NCBI RefSeq assembly: GCF_000299415.1
Contig: NZ_AMPG01000003.1
Location: 440,093-504,092 of the forward strand
DNA length: 64,000 nucleotides
DNA from: Candidatus Microthrix parvicella Bio17-1
GTDB lineage: Bacteria; Actinomycetota; Acidimicrobiia; Acidimicrobiales; Microtrichaceae
Direction: 5' to 3'
Position 1 is the stretch's first letter, and each line of letters starts with the position of its first letter. Below are positions 21,071 to 29,615 of the stretch, one piece after another. The position numbers and the translations under genes were made by a program. The notes under the pieces are model-generated. The model searched no databases. It worked only from the letters and a program-made list of their open reading frames with translations, and was not told where the DNA came from.

Positions 21071-21497
21071 GGTACGTGAAGTCAGCGAGATGGAGCCGGG
21101 CCTCACCGAGGCGATGGCGGCGCTTTTGCCGCAGCTGTCAAAGTCGGCCTCGGCCCTCACCGAGGAGGTATTGGCCGGGGTCGTCACCCACGAGGCCTGC
21201 CACTTCCTGGTCGCCGAGGAGGACGGGGCGCTGCTCGGCAGCCTCACCCTGGTGGTGTTTCCCCTCCCCACCGGCGTTCGTGCCTGGATCGAGGACGTGG
21301 TGGTCGACGGCGACGCCCGCGGCAAGGGCGTCGGCGCTGCCCTCAACCGGTTTGCGTTGGAGGTGGCGGAGTCGCTGGGCGCCCGCTCGGTTGACCTGAC
21401 CAGCCGCCCCACCCGCGAGGTTGCGAACCGCCTCTACAAGCGTCTCGGGTTTGTCCAGCGCGACACCAATGTTTACCGCCACAGGGGTGATGCGTAG
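21063..21497 (+). CDS. GNAT-family N-acetyltransferase
   Basis: This 144-aa single-domain acetyltransferase has motif A as VVVDGDARGKGVGAALN, the acetyl-CoA pyrophosphate loop, followed by the C-terminal signature ANRLYKRLGFVQRDTNVYR. The acceptor cannot be told from sequence. The ATG is preceded by GAGGAGCAAACC and overlaps the end of the NUDIX gene, so the two form a small operon. It ends 8 bp before the convergent sugar dehydrogenase stop. Confidence 0.85.
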   Translation: MVEVREVSEMEPGLTEAMAALLPQLSKSASALTEEVLAGVVTHEACHFLVAEEDGALLGSLTLVVFPLPTGVRAWIEDVVVDGDARGKGVGAALNRFALEVAESLGARSVDLTSRPTREVANRLYKRLGFVQRDTNVYRHRGDA

Positions 21498-21505
21498 GGC
21501 GGTGC

Positions 21506-22732
21506 TCAGCCGGCTTGGGTGAGGCGCCAGAGCTGGTTTTGATCGACGGAGACGGCGTACACCTCGCCATCGGCTGCGGTGCCGAAGCTGGTAATGCCTG
21601 GCACTTCTGCACCCAGGTCGAGATCGGTCACCTCACCGTCGGCATCGGGGCGAAGGCCGTGGAGCCTGCCCTCGCACAGATCGGCCCACAGGTAGACGCC
21701 GTCGAGGTTGGGAAGTCCGGGAGCGTTGCGTACGACCACCCCGCCGGTGACCGAGCAGCGCCCGTCGGAGTGGCTGTAGTCGAACACCGGATCGACCATA
21801 TCGCCGGGTGCGTCGGCCGGGTCCGGGTCGTCGGTATAGGGGTGGGTACCCTCGCGGTGATTCCACCCGAAGTTGGCGCCTTCGCCCAGGCCGTCGTCGG
21901 CGGCCACGTGGTTGATCTCCTCCCACTCGCCCTGGCCGACGTCGGCAATCCACAGGTCGCCTGTTGCCGAGTCGAAGGTGAATCGCCACGGGTTGCGCAG
22001 GCCGTATGCCCATGCCTCCGGCGCGGCCTTGGATCCGTTCGGGGTGGTGCCGTCGGAGAACGGGTTGTCGTCGGGGATCTGGTAGGGCTCGTCGCCGTCA
22101 AGCGTGGGGCGGATCCGCAACATCGACCCCAGGAGGGTGGCCGGATTCTGGCCGTTTTCGTTGGGATCACCTCCGGCGCCGCCATCGCCCAGACCGAGCC
22201 AGAGCAGCCCGTCGGCGTCCACGGCGAGGTTGCCGCCGTTGTGGTTTGAGAACGGCTGAGGAACCACCAGCATCTCGCGCCCTGATGCGGTTGCCACCCC
22301 GTCTGCTCCGAGCGGGAAGGTCTTGATCACGCTGGCACCATCGGCGGCCCGGGTGTAGCTGACGTACAACTCGTCATCGTTTGGCGACGTGGCCAGGCCC
22401 AACAGGCCCTTCTCGCCGGAGAGGTCGCCGACGTCGGAGGTGATGTCCAAGACCGTCGAGGACCTGTCGGGGTTTTTGGGGTCGATCCGGCGGACGTTGC
22501 CTGCCCGTTCGGCCACCAGAAGTGTGCCGTCGGCGGCTCCCAGCACCACGGTGGGGGCCTCAAGGTCGGTGGTTATCGCCTCGGCCTTGACCGAGCTGTC
22601 AGGGATCGAAGACGGCGCCGTTGTCTCGACCGAACCGGACTTGTCGGTGTCCGTGTCGGCGTCGGTGCATCCGAACAGCACGGCACTGCACGCAACCACC
22701 ACCGTCAGGGCACCAATCAGACGGGAGTTCAT
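21506..22732 (-). CDS. PQQ-dependent sugar dehydrogenase-like lipoprotein (GSDH family)
   Basis: This 408-aa secreted protein begins with a lipoprotein signal (ALTVVVACSAVLFGC, lipobox Cys ~22). The six-bladed propeller of soluble aldose dehydrogenases is indicated by FSNHNGGNLAVDADGLLWLGLGDGG (catalytic His in NHNGG), YGLRNPWRFTFD, WIADVGQGEWEEINHV, NFGWNHREGTHPY and CSVTGGVV. These enzymes oxidise aldoses with PQQ on the cell surface; no PQQ biosynthesis genes lie nearby, so cofactor and substrate are inferred. It is the third gene of a leftward set with phoU and the Na/Pi transporter, 9 bp downstream of phoU, although the functions look unrelated. Confidence 0.86.
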   Translation of the reverse strand: MNSRLIGALTVVVACSAVLFGCTDADTDTDKSGSVETTAPSSIPDSSVKAEAITTDLEAPTVVLGAADGTLLVAERAGNVRRIDPKNPDRSSTVLDITSDVGDLSGEKGLLGLATSPNDDELYVSYTRAADGASVIKTFPLGADGVATASGREMLVVPQPFSNHNGGNLAVDADGLLWLGLGDGGAGGDPNENGQNPATLLGSMLRIRPTLDGDEPYQIPDDNPFSDGTTPNGSKAAPEAWAYGLRNPWRFTFDSATGDLWIADVGQGEWEEINHVAADDGLGEGANFGWNHREGTHPYTDDPDPADAPGDMVDPVFDYSHSDGRCSVTGGVVVRNAPGLPNLDGVYLWADLCEGRLHGLRPDADGEVTDLDLGAEVPGITSFGTAADGEVYAVSVDQNQLWRLTQAG

Positions 22733-22741
22733 CGGATGCGC

Positions 22742-23401
22742 CTATTCGTCCAGATCGGTGGGTTCGGTGCCGGTGAGTGGCACCGTAACCGTGCGTGCCG
22801 AACCTTCCAGGTTTGCCACGATGCGCTTGATGTAACGGGCCAACATGGCTCGGGGCACACCGTAGCTGGATGGCTCGTCGCTGCTCATCAGCTGAACCAC
22901 CCGGTCCTCCAGCTCGGCCATCAACGCCTCGGCGGTGGTGCTGAACGCGTCGACGGCGGCGGGGTCGCGCTCGGCGAGCAACTCGCTGGTCGTGCTGAAC
23001 ATGGCCGACACCACTCGGCGGTCATCGTCAAAGACCGCCCGGTCCGGGGCATCGGTGAACCGGATGCCTTCCTCAGCCATGCCGAAGATGTTCTTACACT
23101 GATCTCCCACCCGCTCCAGGCGCTTGACCACCAGCAGGCTGGGCATCACCAGGCTCATGTCGGACTGGCCGTGCACGGCCGAGTGCACCACCAACTCGCG
23201 GCGCACCGTTTCCTCGATCTCATTGACCTGACGGTCGGTATCGTGCACGTCGTCGCCGATTGCGTCGATGTTGGGTCCGGCCACCAACGCCGACATTGCC
23301 AAATCAAAGCTGTGTCGACCTGCGCCCAGCATCTCGTTGATCTGGCGGTCGACCGAGTCGGTCACCGCATCGCCGTCGCCTCGAAAAAAACTCATGACCA
23401 T
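22742..23401 (-). CDS. PhoU-domain phosphate-uptake regulator
   Basis: This 219-aa all-helical protein has the PhoU repeat pattern (DRQVNEIEETVRRELVVH; LVVKRLERVGDQCKNIFGMAEEG, with acidic metal-binding residues). It directly follows, by 10 bp, a Na/Pi cotransporter of the QSSS type. Such pairs are common, with the PhoU-like protein thought to regulate the transporter, and the two can be fused in other species. The first ATG has GAGG eight bases upstream; a second ATG two codons later is possible. Confidence 0.85.
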   Translation of the reverse strand: MVMSFFRGDGDAVTDSVDRQINEMLGAGRHSFDLAMSALVAGPNIDAIGDDVHDTDRQVNEIEETVRRELVVHSAVHGQSDMSLVMPSLLVVKRLERVGDQCKNIFGMAEEGIRFTDAPDRAVFDDDRRVVSAMFSTTSELLAERDPAAVDAFSTTAEALMAELEDRVVQLMSSDEPSSYGVPRAMLARYIKRIVANLEGSARTVTVPLTGTEPTDLDE

Positions 23402-23411
23402 GCGTGGTACC

Positions 23412-24551
23412 TCATCTTAGGGTGACGATTCCGAGTAGCGGGATCACGACAAAGCAGACACCTACGCCCGTGACGACGACAGTCGGGTGGCGGGCGGCCA
23501 CCTCGCCGGTCCGGGTCGCCAGGCGAATCGGGATCTCGCGCATTGCCGGCACGGGATAGAACAGCAGGATACCGCCGATGTTGAAGAGTGTGTGCACCAG
23601 GGCGATCGTGAGCGCCTCGGGCCGGGACGTGGCCAGGGACGCGAGGATCCCCGTGATCGTCGTGCCCACGTTGGCCCCGAGGGTGACCGGGTAGACGCTG
23701 CGCAATGTCAGCACCCCGGAGGCGGCCAGCGGCACCATGATCGATGTGGTGATCGACGACGACTGCACCGCCATGGTGATCACCAGGCCCAACAGCATCG
23801 CCGCAGCGCCGCCGCTGCGGCCGAGGAACGCGTTGATCGACTGTTCCATCCGGTCTGCGACCAGCGCCTTCATGTTGGTGGTGATAAACGCCAGCGCCAC
23901 GAAGATGAAGACCAAACCGGCGATGATCAACAAGACCCCAAGCAGCGTGCCGGAGGCACCGGTGGACTCCAGCGCCGACCGCACCCATCCGGCCGGGCCC
24001 TTGACCGCCTGCTGGACCGGGCTCTTGAAGGTGCCGCCGCCGGTGCCGACGAGCCGGTCGGAAAGCCACGTCGCCGAGCGGGCCAGCACGTGGGTGGCCA
24101 TCTCCAGCGGCAACAGCACTGCGACCGCAAGCAGGTTGAAATAGTCGTGCACGGTGGCGGCGGCGAATGCATCGCGCATCTCGGCGGAGCGCCGGAGGTG
24201 ACCGAGCGATACCAGCGTGGCGGTCACGGTGGTGCCGATGTTGGCGCCCATGATCATCGGCACGGCCGCTTCGACCGGCAACAACCCGGTGCCGACCAGG
24301 CCGACGATCGTTGAGGTGGTCACCGATGAGGACTGGGCCACCACGGTTGCGAGGATGCCGACGCACAGCGCTGCGATCGGGTTCTTGACGCTGGTGAACA
24401 ACTGCTCCTGGATGCCCTCGCCCAGCGACGAGATGCCGCCCTCCAGTACCGAGATGCCGACGAGGAACAGGTAGAGAAGGCCGAACACCAGCAGCGCGCG
24501 CACGACTGTGGGCACCTCACGGGGCTCAGCGCTCGATGCCGGATCGCTCAC
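23412..24551 (-). CDS. Na+/phosphate cotransporter family protein (NptA/PNaS)
   Basis: This 379-aa membrane protein has two inverted repeats, each with the family QSSS signature: VVAQSSSVTTSTIVGLVGTG and MAVQSSSITTSIMVPLAASG, each followed by MGANIGTTVTA or LGANVGTTITG. About nine helices are present. It would import phosphate with sodium. I chose GTG 24551, close to the first helix and 85 bp from the divergent gtrA-like gene; longer starts would overlap that gene. PhoU and the sugar dehydrogenase follow in the same direction. Confidence 0.87.
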   Translation of the reverse strand: MSDPASSAEPREVPTVVRALLVFGLLYLFLVGISVLEGGISSLGEGIQEQLFTSVKNPIAALCVGILATVVAQSSSVTTSTIVGLVGTGLLPVEAAVPMIMGANIGTTVTATLVSLGHLRRSAEMRDAFAAATVHDYFNLLAVAVLLPLEMATHVLARSATWLSDRLVGTGGGTFKSPVQQAVKGPAGWVRSALESTGASGTLLGVLLIIAGLVFIFVALAFITTNMKALVADRMEQSINAFLGRSGGAAAMLLGLVITMAVQSSSITTSIMVPLAASGVLTLRSVYPVTLGANVGTTITGILASLATSRPEALTIALVHTLFNIGGILLFYPVPAMREIPIRLATRTGEVAARHPTVVVTGVGVCFVVIPLLGIVTLR

Positions 24552-24636
24552 AGCGCAAAGTCTTACCGATAAACGCGCGGGAGGCAGGAATCGGTGCGCT
24601 CGGGCTTCGCAGACCGGCGCCGATAGTGTGGTGTGC

Positions 24637-25260
24637 ATGGAAACGGCCGAAGACATCTGGGCGGAGGTTCCCGCCAAGACCTCGACGGACCGCATCAAGA
24701 AGCTGTGGCACCACCACCAGTTCCGCAAGCTGGTGCGCTACTCGGCCGTCTCGCTGGTGTTCGTGCCCCTTGGGCAGATCCTGTTGCAACTCTTTCACTG
24801 GTGGTTGGGTATCGCGGTGGTGCCGGCCCAGTTGATCGCAGCCACCATCCTCACCCCACCCAATTTTCTGGCCAACAAGTACTACGTCTGGCGCCACGCC
24901 AATCGGGACAAGGTTCGCACCGAGGTCGTTGTCTTCTGGGTCTCGGCTGTGCTGGGAACTGCATTTGCTGCCGGGTGTCTGTACCTGGTGGACGGCTGGC
25001 TGCCCGAGGACACCACCGACGCATGGGTCCGGGCGCTCGGCATCTTCGCAGCCCAGTTGCTGGGCTACGGCGTCGTGTGGGCAGCCCGCTTCGTGTTCCT
25101 CGACAAGTTGGTGTTCAACGTGACCCACCTGCACGAGGAAGATGCTGCCGACCTGAACGAACGCAGCGAACCACAAAACGACGACGAGCAGGCCAACCTC
25201 GACGGCAGTGGCTCGGCTCCCGCACCGTCATCGCCTGCGACGCCGGCGGGTGATCGTTGA
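24637..25260 (+). CDS. GtrA-like four-helix membrane protein
   Basis: This 207-aa protein has a GtrA domain with four hydrophobic segments between about residues 32 and 165 (RYSAVSLVFVPLGQILLQLF, PPNFLANKYYVWR, VVFWVSAVLGTAFAAGC, FAAQLLGYGVVWAARFVFLDKLVF). GtrA proteins are implicated in moving polyprenyl-linked sugars for cell-surface glycan modification. The last ~40 residues are acidic, Pro/Ser-rich and likely cytoplasmic. The downstream methyltransferase begins at TTG inside the stop codon (TTGA), so the two are coupled. Confidence 0.8.
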   Translation: METAEDIWAEVPAKTSTDRIKKLWHHHQFRKLVRYSAVSLVFVPLGQILLQLFHWWLGIAVVPAQLIAATILTPPNFLANKYYVWRHANRDKVRTEVVVFWVSAVLGTAFAAGCLYLVDGWLPEDTTDAWVRALGIFAAQLLGYGVVWAARFVFLDKLVFNVTHLHEEDAADLNERSEPQNDDEQANLDGSGSAPAPSSPATPAGDR

Positions 25261-25883
25261 CGCCTGAGGATCGGGCGGCCGCCGAGGCAGCCCGAGGTTT
25301 CATGCCGCCTGGCGAGGGCCTGGCGCTGTACTCCGCGGCCGTGACCGCTCTTGGCTCGGTGTCCTCAGCGCCAATGCTGGAGATCGGTTCGTATTGCGGC
25401 AAGTCCGCCCTGTACCTGGGCGCCGCCGCCCGAGACGCCGACCGGGTGCTGTTCGCCCTGGATCATCATCGTGGCTCGGAGGAGAACCAGGCCGGATGGG
25501 AACATCACGATGCCGATCTGGTCGACCCCGAGGTGGGGCTGCTGGACACGTTGCCGACGTTTCGCCGTACCGTTCAGGCCGCCGGACTGGATCGGGTGGT
25601 GGTGGCGCTGGTCGGGCACTCCGAGGTGGTGGCGCCGGTGTGGTCGACGCCGCTGGCGCTGCTGTTCATCGACGGCGGGCACGGCGCTGAACCCGCCCAC
25701 CGAGACTTCGAGTTGTGGACCCCGCATGTGGCGACGGGTGGCACGTTGGCCATCCACGACGTGTTTCCCGACCCTGCCGATGGGGGTCGTCCGCCATATG
25801 AGATCTACCTTCGGGCGCTTGACTCGGGAAGGTTCGTCGACTCGGACCACACCGGTTCGTTGCGGCTATTGACCCGGGTCTGA
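25257..25883 (+). CDS. Class I SAM-dependent methyltransferase-like protein
   Basis: This 208-aa protein has a Rossmann-fold SAM motif I (MLEIGSYCGKSALYLGAAA), an acidic motif II (VLFALDHHRGSEENQ), and LLFIDGGHGAEPAHRDFELW with LAIHDVF, typical of the Methyltransf_24 group found near sugar- and glycan-modifying genes. TTG is the likely start because it overlaps the preceding stop as TTGA and no better codon lies nearby. Its 3' end overlaps the leftward secreted-protein gene by 18 bp. The substrate is unknown. Confidence 0.8.
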   Translation: MTPEDRAAAEAARGFMPPGEGLALYSAAVTALGSVSSAPMLEIGSYCGKSALYLGAAARDADRVLFALDHHRGSEENQAGWEHHDADLVDPEVGLLDTLPTFRRTVQAAGLDRVVVALVGHSEVVAPVWSTPLALLFIDGGHGAEPAHRDFELWTPHVATGGTLAIHDVFPDPADGGRPPYEIYLRALDSGRFVDSDHTGSLRLLTRV

Positions 25884-26456
25884 CCCTTCTTGGTCCGACC
25901 GGCCTTGGGCCGGTTGGCCCTGAACCGGTTGGTGCTGAGTTGGTTGACCCACGGGCGGCTTGCCGGCCATGGGCGCGGCCGCGCTCCACCGGCTGGTCGA
26001 GCGGCGGCTCTGACGGATCACCAGCGACAGGATCACCAAGAGCGCCAACAGCATTGCGCCCAACACCGCGTACTGGCTTCCGGTGCCACGATCGCCCTGA
26101 TACTGGGGTTGATGGCCCGAGTTGGGTCGAGGCAGGGCGTTGTTGAGTCCGCCGCCCTTTTCCATCGGGTCGACGGCGATGGTGGTTGGCGTCCCGCCCG
26201 TAGCTCCCGGCACGGCAGCGGTGCTCGATGGCGCAGTGGCAGCCGAGGTGGGCGTACCGGAGGTGGTGGGACGGTCCGGCAACGGACGCTCATCCACCAG
26301 GGGAGGGGGCGTGGTGGGGGTATTGGGTTGCTGGGCGCCCGCCACCGGGGCCGCGAGCGCCGCTCCCAGAGCCAGTGCTGACAGAGCCACTGCTGACAGA
26401 GCCAGAGCTACAGCGGTGCCCCGGCGGGCAGTCGGGCGTGCTCGGTGAACAGCCAC
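25866..26456 (-). CDS. Secreted Pro/Thr-rich protein with C-terminal membrane segment
   Basis: This ~196-aa protein has a clear signal peptide (basic MAVHRARPTARRG, then an Ala/Leu/Val core ending APVAGA). A Thr/Pro/Ala-rich extracellular stretch follows, then one membrane helix (QYAVLGAMLLALLVILSLVI), then a basic and Gln/Pro-rich cytoplasmic tail. No catalytic domain is recognisable. The GTG start is chosen for the signal peptide and lies inside the 3' end of the upstream gene (49-bp overlap). It is the last gene of the leftward glycosyltransferase cluster, so a cell-envelope role is a fair guess. Confidence 0.6.
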   Translation of the reverse strand: MAVHRARPTARRGTAVALALSAVALSALALGAALAAPVAGAQQPNTPTTPPPLVDERPLPDRPTTSGTPTSAATAPSSTAAVPGATGGTPTTIAVDPMEKGGGLNNALPRPNSGHQPQYQGDRGTGSQYAVLGAMLLALLVILSLVIRQSRRSTSRWSAAAPMAGKPPVGQPTQHQPVQGQPAQGRSDQEGSDPGQ

Positions 26457-27463
26457 GAGGCCGGGCTGGCTTCGGACAACGCATCGGCGGCCAGGACCAC
26501 TGCGGCGGACGAGTACGTTGATTGTTCGCCGGAGGGAAAGTAATCCTCCTGTGGGTACACGATGCCTGTCCAATAGTGGCCCTCCTCGGTGCGCAGACGC
26601 TGTGCCCACCGGAACATTGCGGCAGCCACCTCGGGCTCGCCGACTGCAAGGTGTGCCATGGCGCACTCGCAGGTTTCGGCCGCGGTGACCCACGGCCGGT
26701 CGGACACGCAGCGTACGCCCCGTTCGTCCATCACGAACGCCGCCCGACGGGATGCCAGGCGGTGACGGCCACGCTCGCCGGTTTCCACCCCGGTGAGCAC
26801 CGGGTAGTACCAGTCCATGGCCCAGCGGTGCTTGGGTGCGAATGCCTCGGGTTCGTCGCGGATGACCCGGCCCAACGCCTCAGCCGAATCGACCCAGTCC
26901 TTGCGGTCGTGGCCCAACACCTCGGCGATTGCCACGGCGCAACGCAGGCTGTGGGCGATCGACGACGATCCGGTGAGCAGGGCAAACTCAAATGCGGAAC
27001 CGTCAGGCCTGCGGGCCCACAGCACCTCGCCCCGATCGGTCTGCAGGCCGCGCACGAAATCGACCGCGCCGCACAGCATCTCCCAGTTGGATTCCAGGTA
27101 GGAGCGATCCTCGAAGAGCAACCAGTGGTGGTAAAGGCCGGCGGCCACGTACGCCACACAGTTGGCGTCGAGCTTGGGCTCCTCGACCTCTCCGCCCGCC
27201 AGGTAGTACTGGTGCCACGACCCGTCTGCGTGCTGTAAGCCCGCCAGCCATGCGAAGCCGGCCTCGGCCTCCGCTCTGCGGCCGCCCAACATGAGCGCCA
27301 TCAGGGCCTCGGTGTGGTTCCACGGGTCGGCGTGACCTCCGGGGAACCAGGGCATCATGCCGTCGCTCAACTGCCACTCGGCCAACCGGTCCACGGTGAG
27401 GGTCAGTTGGCCACCGTCCAAGACGCCGGGTACCCCGTGAAGCCATCCGCCGGGCGGTGCCAT
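26408..27463 (-). CDS. Prenyltransferase/cyclase-like (alpha/alpha)-barrel protein
   Basis: This 351-aa soluble protein is built of helical-hairpin repeats with Trp-rich turns (WHQYYLAGGEVEEPKLDANC, HHWLLFEDRSYLESNW, KHRWAMDWYYPVLTG, EGHYWTGIVYPQEDYFPSGE). This pattern is seen in the terpene cyclase/prenyltransferase and (alpha/alpha)6 glycosidase superfamilies. It is a standard partner of the adjacent methyltransferase and GT4 genes in actinobacteria. No DDXXD-type or QW-repeat catalytic signature is obvious, so the reaction is unknown; a glycan-processing role is as likely as an isoprenoid one. The ATG overlaps the stop of the upstream methyltransferase (TGATG on the coding strand). Confidence 0.7.
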   Translation of the reverse strand: MAPPGGWLHGVPGVLDGGQLTLTVDRLAEWQLSDGMMPWFPGGHADPWNHTEALMALMLGGRRAEAEAGFAWLAGLQHADGSWHQYYLAGGEVEEPKLDANCVAYVAAGLYHHWLLFEDRSYLESNWEMLCGAVDFVRGLQTDRGEVLWARRPDGSAFEFALLTGSSSIAHSLRCAVAIAEVLGHDRKDWVDSAEALGRVIRDEPEAFAPKHRWAMDWYYPVLTGVETGERGRHRLASRRAAFVMDERGVRCVSDRPWVTAAETCECAMAHLAVGEPEVAAAMFRWAQRLRTEEGHYWTGIVYPQEDYFPSGEQSTYSSAAVVLAADALSEASPASWLFTEHARLPAGAPL

Positions 27464-28200
27464 CAGCGTGCACGTCCGGACTCGGCGGGCAACCCGGCGT
27501 AGGCCACCAGGCTCTTGCCCAACGGTCGAGCCAACAACGATTCGGCCGTACGCGTGATCCATGGTGCCTTCACCATGTCCCACACCAGCAGCTTGTGGTA
27601 CGCCTCAACGACCTTGTTGGTGTCGTTGGCGGGCCCGGCCAGGCAGCGGAGCCACCAGTACGGGCTGTGCAGTGCGTGGGTGCGGGCCGTGCCGTCGGGG
27701 CGCAGCCCGGCGGCGCCGATGCGCTCGTTGAGCATGGGCTCGGTATAGATGCGCAGGTGGCCGCCCTCCACCAGCGGCGCGTGGTACTCGGCGGACAACC
27801 ACCAGCAGATCTTCTCGGGCAGCCAGGCGGGAACCGTGGCGGCCATCCTGCCGTCGGGGCGCAGCACCCGACGGATTTCGGCGAGGACCCCGGCGTCGTC
27901 GGCGATGTGCTCGAGCACCTCAGACACGATGACGCGATCGAAACTGGCGTCGGGAAACGGCAGGGTCAGCGCGTTGCCTCGCATGACGATGGCGCCGGTG
28001 CCCTCGGGAGACTCACCCACCTCCGCCATGGCCCCGAGCATCCCGGCCATTTCGGGCAACGCATCGGGGTCGTAGTCCAATGCCACCACATGGGCGCCCC
28101 GACGCGCCGCCTCGTAGCTGTGACGGCCGAGACCGGCACCGATGTCGAGGTAGCGGTGGCCGGCACGTACGTCCAACCGATCGAAATCAACGGTCAGCAT
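27463..28200 (-). CDS. SAM-dependent methyltransferase (Methyltransf_11 type)
   Basis: This 245-aa class I methyltransferase has motif I YLDIGAGLGRHSYEAARRGA and motif II HVVALDYDP. The LPFPDASFDRVIVSEVLEHI loop and EIRRVLRPDGRM are also present. These are typical of small-molecule, lipid or glycan methyltransferases. ATG 28200 follows GGAAAG by 7 nt; an upstream TTG in the same frame is less likely. It overlaps the end of the glycosyltransferase gene by 14 bp and is followed by the cyclase-like gene at TGATG, so all three are co-expressed. Confidence 0.84.
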   Translation of the reverse strand: MLTVDFDRLDVRAGHRYLDIGAGLGRHSYEAARRGAHVVALDYDPDALPEMAGMLGAMAEVGESPEGTGAIVMRGNALTLPFPDASFDRVIVSEVLEHIADDAGVLAEIRRVLRPDGRMAATVPAWLPEKICWWLSAEYHAPLVEGGHLRIYTEPMLNERIGAAGLRPDGTARTHALHSPYWWLRCLAGPANDTNKVVEAYHKLLVWDMVKAPWITRTAESLLARPLGKSLVAYAGLPAESGRAR

Positions 28201-29512
28201 GATGTCGCTTTCCAATGGTGGCCGTGCGGTTGGTCGAGGTGTCGGCGGCAGCGTCGGCGAGCAGTGCCCGGTAGTGGGTCACCGTGCGCTCGGCGGTTCG
28301 TTTCCAGCTCCAGTTTTCCACGACTCGATTGCGACCCCGTTCGCCGACGGCTGTTGCCTCTGCCGGATGATCGAACACGCGGTTGATGCCGGCCACCAGC
28401 GCGTCGGCGTCGCCGGGCGGCACCTGGTAGCAGGTGTCGCCGTCGACACCGGTGACCTCGGGGAGCGCGCCGCCGGTGGTGGCCACCAGCGGGCAGGCGG
28501 CCGCCATGGCCTCGATTGCAGGAAGCGAGAAGCCCTCGTACAGCGACGGGACGACCGCCACCGACGCCTCGGAGTACAACTCGACGATGCGTTCGTCGCT
28601 GACACCGCTGACGAAGGTGACACAGTCGCGCAGGCCCAGGCGGTCCAGCGTGGAGTGGGTGCGACTGCCGTCCTTGAGTGACCCGATGATGGTGAGGGTC
28701 ACGTCGGGGCGCTCGGCCCGAAGTTTGGCCACCGCCTCCAGCAGGAACCGCTGGCCCTTCATGGGCACGTCGGCCGAGGCGGTCGAGATGATGCGACGCG
28801 GTACCCGCTCCACGCCGGTGAGCGGGCGAAACAGGTTGGGATCGACTCCCACCGGCACGATGTGAAGCCGATCGGGAGATACGTCGTGATCGGCGAGGAT
28901 GTCGGTGGCGGAGTTCTCCGACACGGTGATGATGCGGCTCAGGCGCTTGGCCACGCGGGTCTGCATGCGGGTAAAGCGATACCAGCGTCGCTTTCCCCAG
29001 CGGGCCTTCCAATCCTCGGCGTGTTCCATCTCCACCCTGCGGTCCACGGTGATGGGGTGATGGATCGTGCCCAAGACCGGCAACCCTTGGCGCTCGATGG
29101 CCAGCAGGCCGTAACCGAGGCTTTGGTTGTCGTGCACCAGGTCGAAGCGATCGCCGTGCTGGGCCAGCCAGCGGGCGGCGCGGATCGAGAACGCCAGCGG
29201 TTCGGGAAAGGTACCCGCCGAAAATGAGGTGACCTCGGCCCAGTCGGCGAAGTCCTTGAGTTCCCACAAACCGGGCATGCGCATGGGGAAGTGATCGTTG
29301 TAGATGTCGAGGCTGGGCAGCTTGATCAGCGGCACCCGCTCGTCCAGGGTGGGGTAGGGCTGACCCGACAGCACCTCGACGTGGTGTCCGAGGTCGGCGA
29401 GCGCCTTGGTGAGGTGCCGGGTGTACACGCCCTGACCGCCCACGTGTGGCTTACCCCGGTAGGTGAGGTAGGCGATGGACAGCGGATCGCCGGGACCGGG
29501 GAGTGTGCGCAT
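28187..29512 (-). CDS. Glycosyltransferase family 4 (GT-B)
   Basis: This 441-aa retaining GT-B glycosyltransferase has an N-terminal domain beginning IAYLTYRGKPHVGGQGVYTRHL (the Gly-rich acceptor-side loop) and a C-terminal domain with PVGVDPNLFRP and TASADVPMKG. It also has the E-x7-E motif in SLYEGFSLPAIEAMAA, which binds the nucleotide-sugar donor. It is first in the leftward cluster with the methyltransferase, the cyclase-like protein and the secreted protein, suggesting assembly of a modified surface or storage glycan. Donor and acceptor are unknown. Confidence 0.87.
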   Translation of the reverse strand: MRTLPGPGDPLSIAYLTYRGKPHVGGQGVYTRHLTKALADLGHHVEVLSGQPYPTLDERVPLIKLPSLDIYNDHFPMRMPGLWELKDFADWAEVTSFSAGTFPEPLAFSIRAARWLAQHGDRFDLVHDNQSLGYGLLAIERQGLPVLGTIHHPITVDRRVEMEHAEDWKARWGKRRWYRFTRMQTRVAKRLSRIITVSENSATDILADHDVSPDRLHIVPVGVDPNLFRPLTGVERVPRRIISTASADVPMKGQRFLLEAVAKLRAERPDVTLTIIGSLKDGSRTHSTLDRLGLRDCVTFVSGVSDERIVELYSEASVAVVPSLYEGFSLPAIEAMAAACPLVATTGGALPEVTGVDGDTCYQVPPGDADALVAGINRVFDHPAEATAVGERGRNRVVENWSWKRTAERTVTHYRALLADAAADTSTNRTATIGKRHHADR

Positions 29513-29615
29513 GGCCGACTAGCTTCCCCGCAGCGTTGGCGGATGGTCAATCTCAACCAGGCGTGCGGTGGCGCTTGGGCGCAGCGGAGACTGATCGTTG
29601 AGCTGCAACTGCGGG

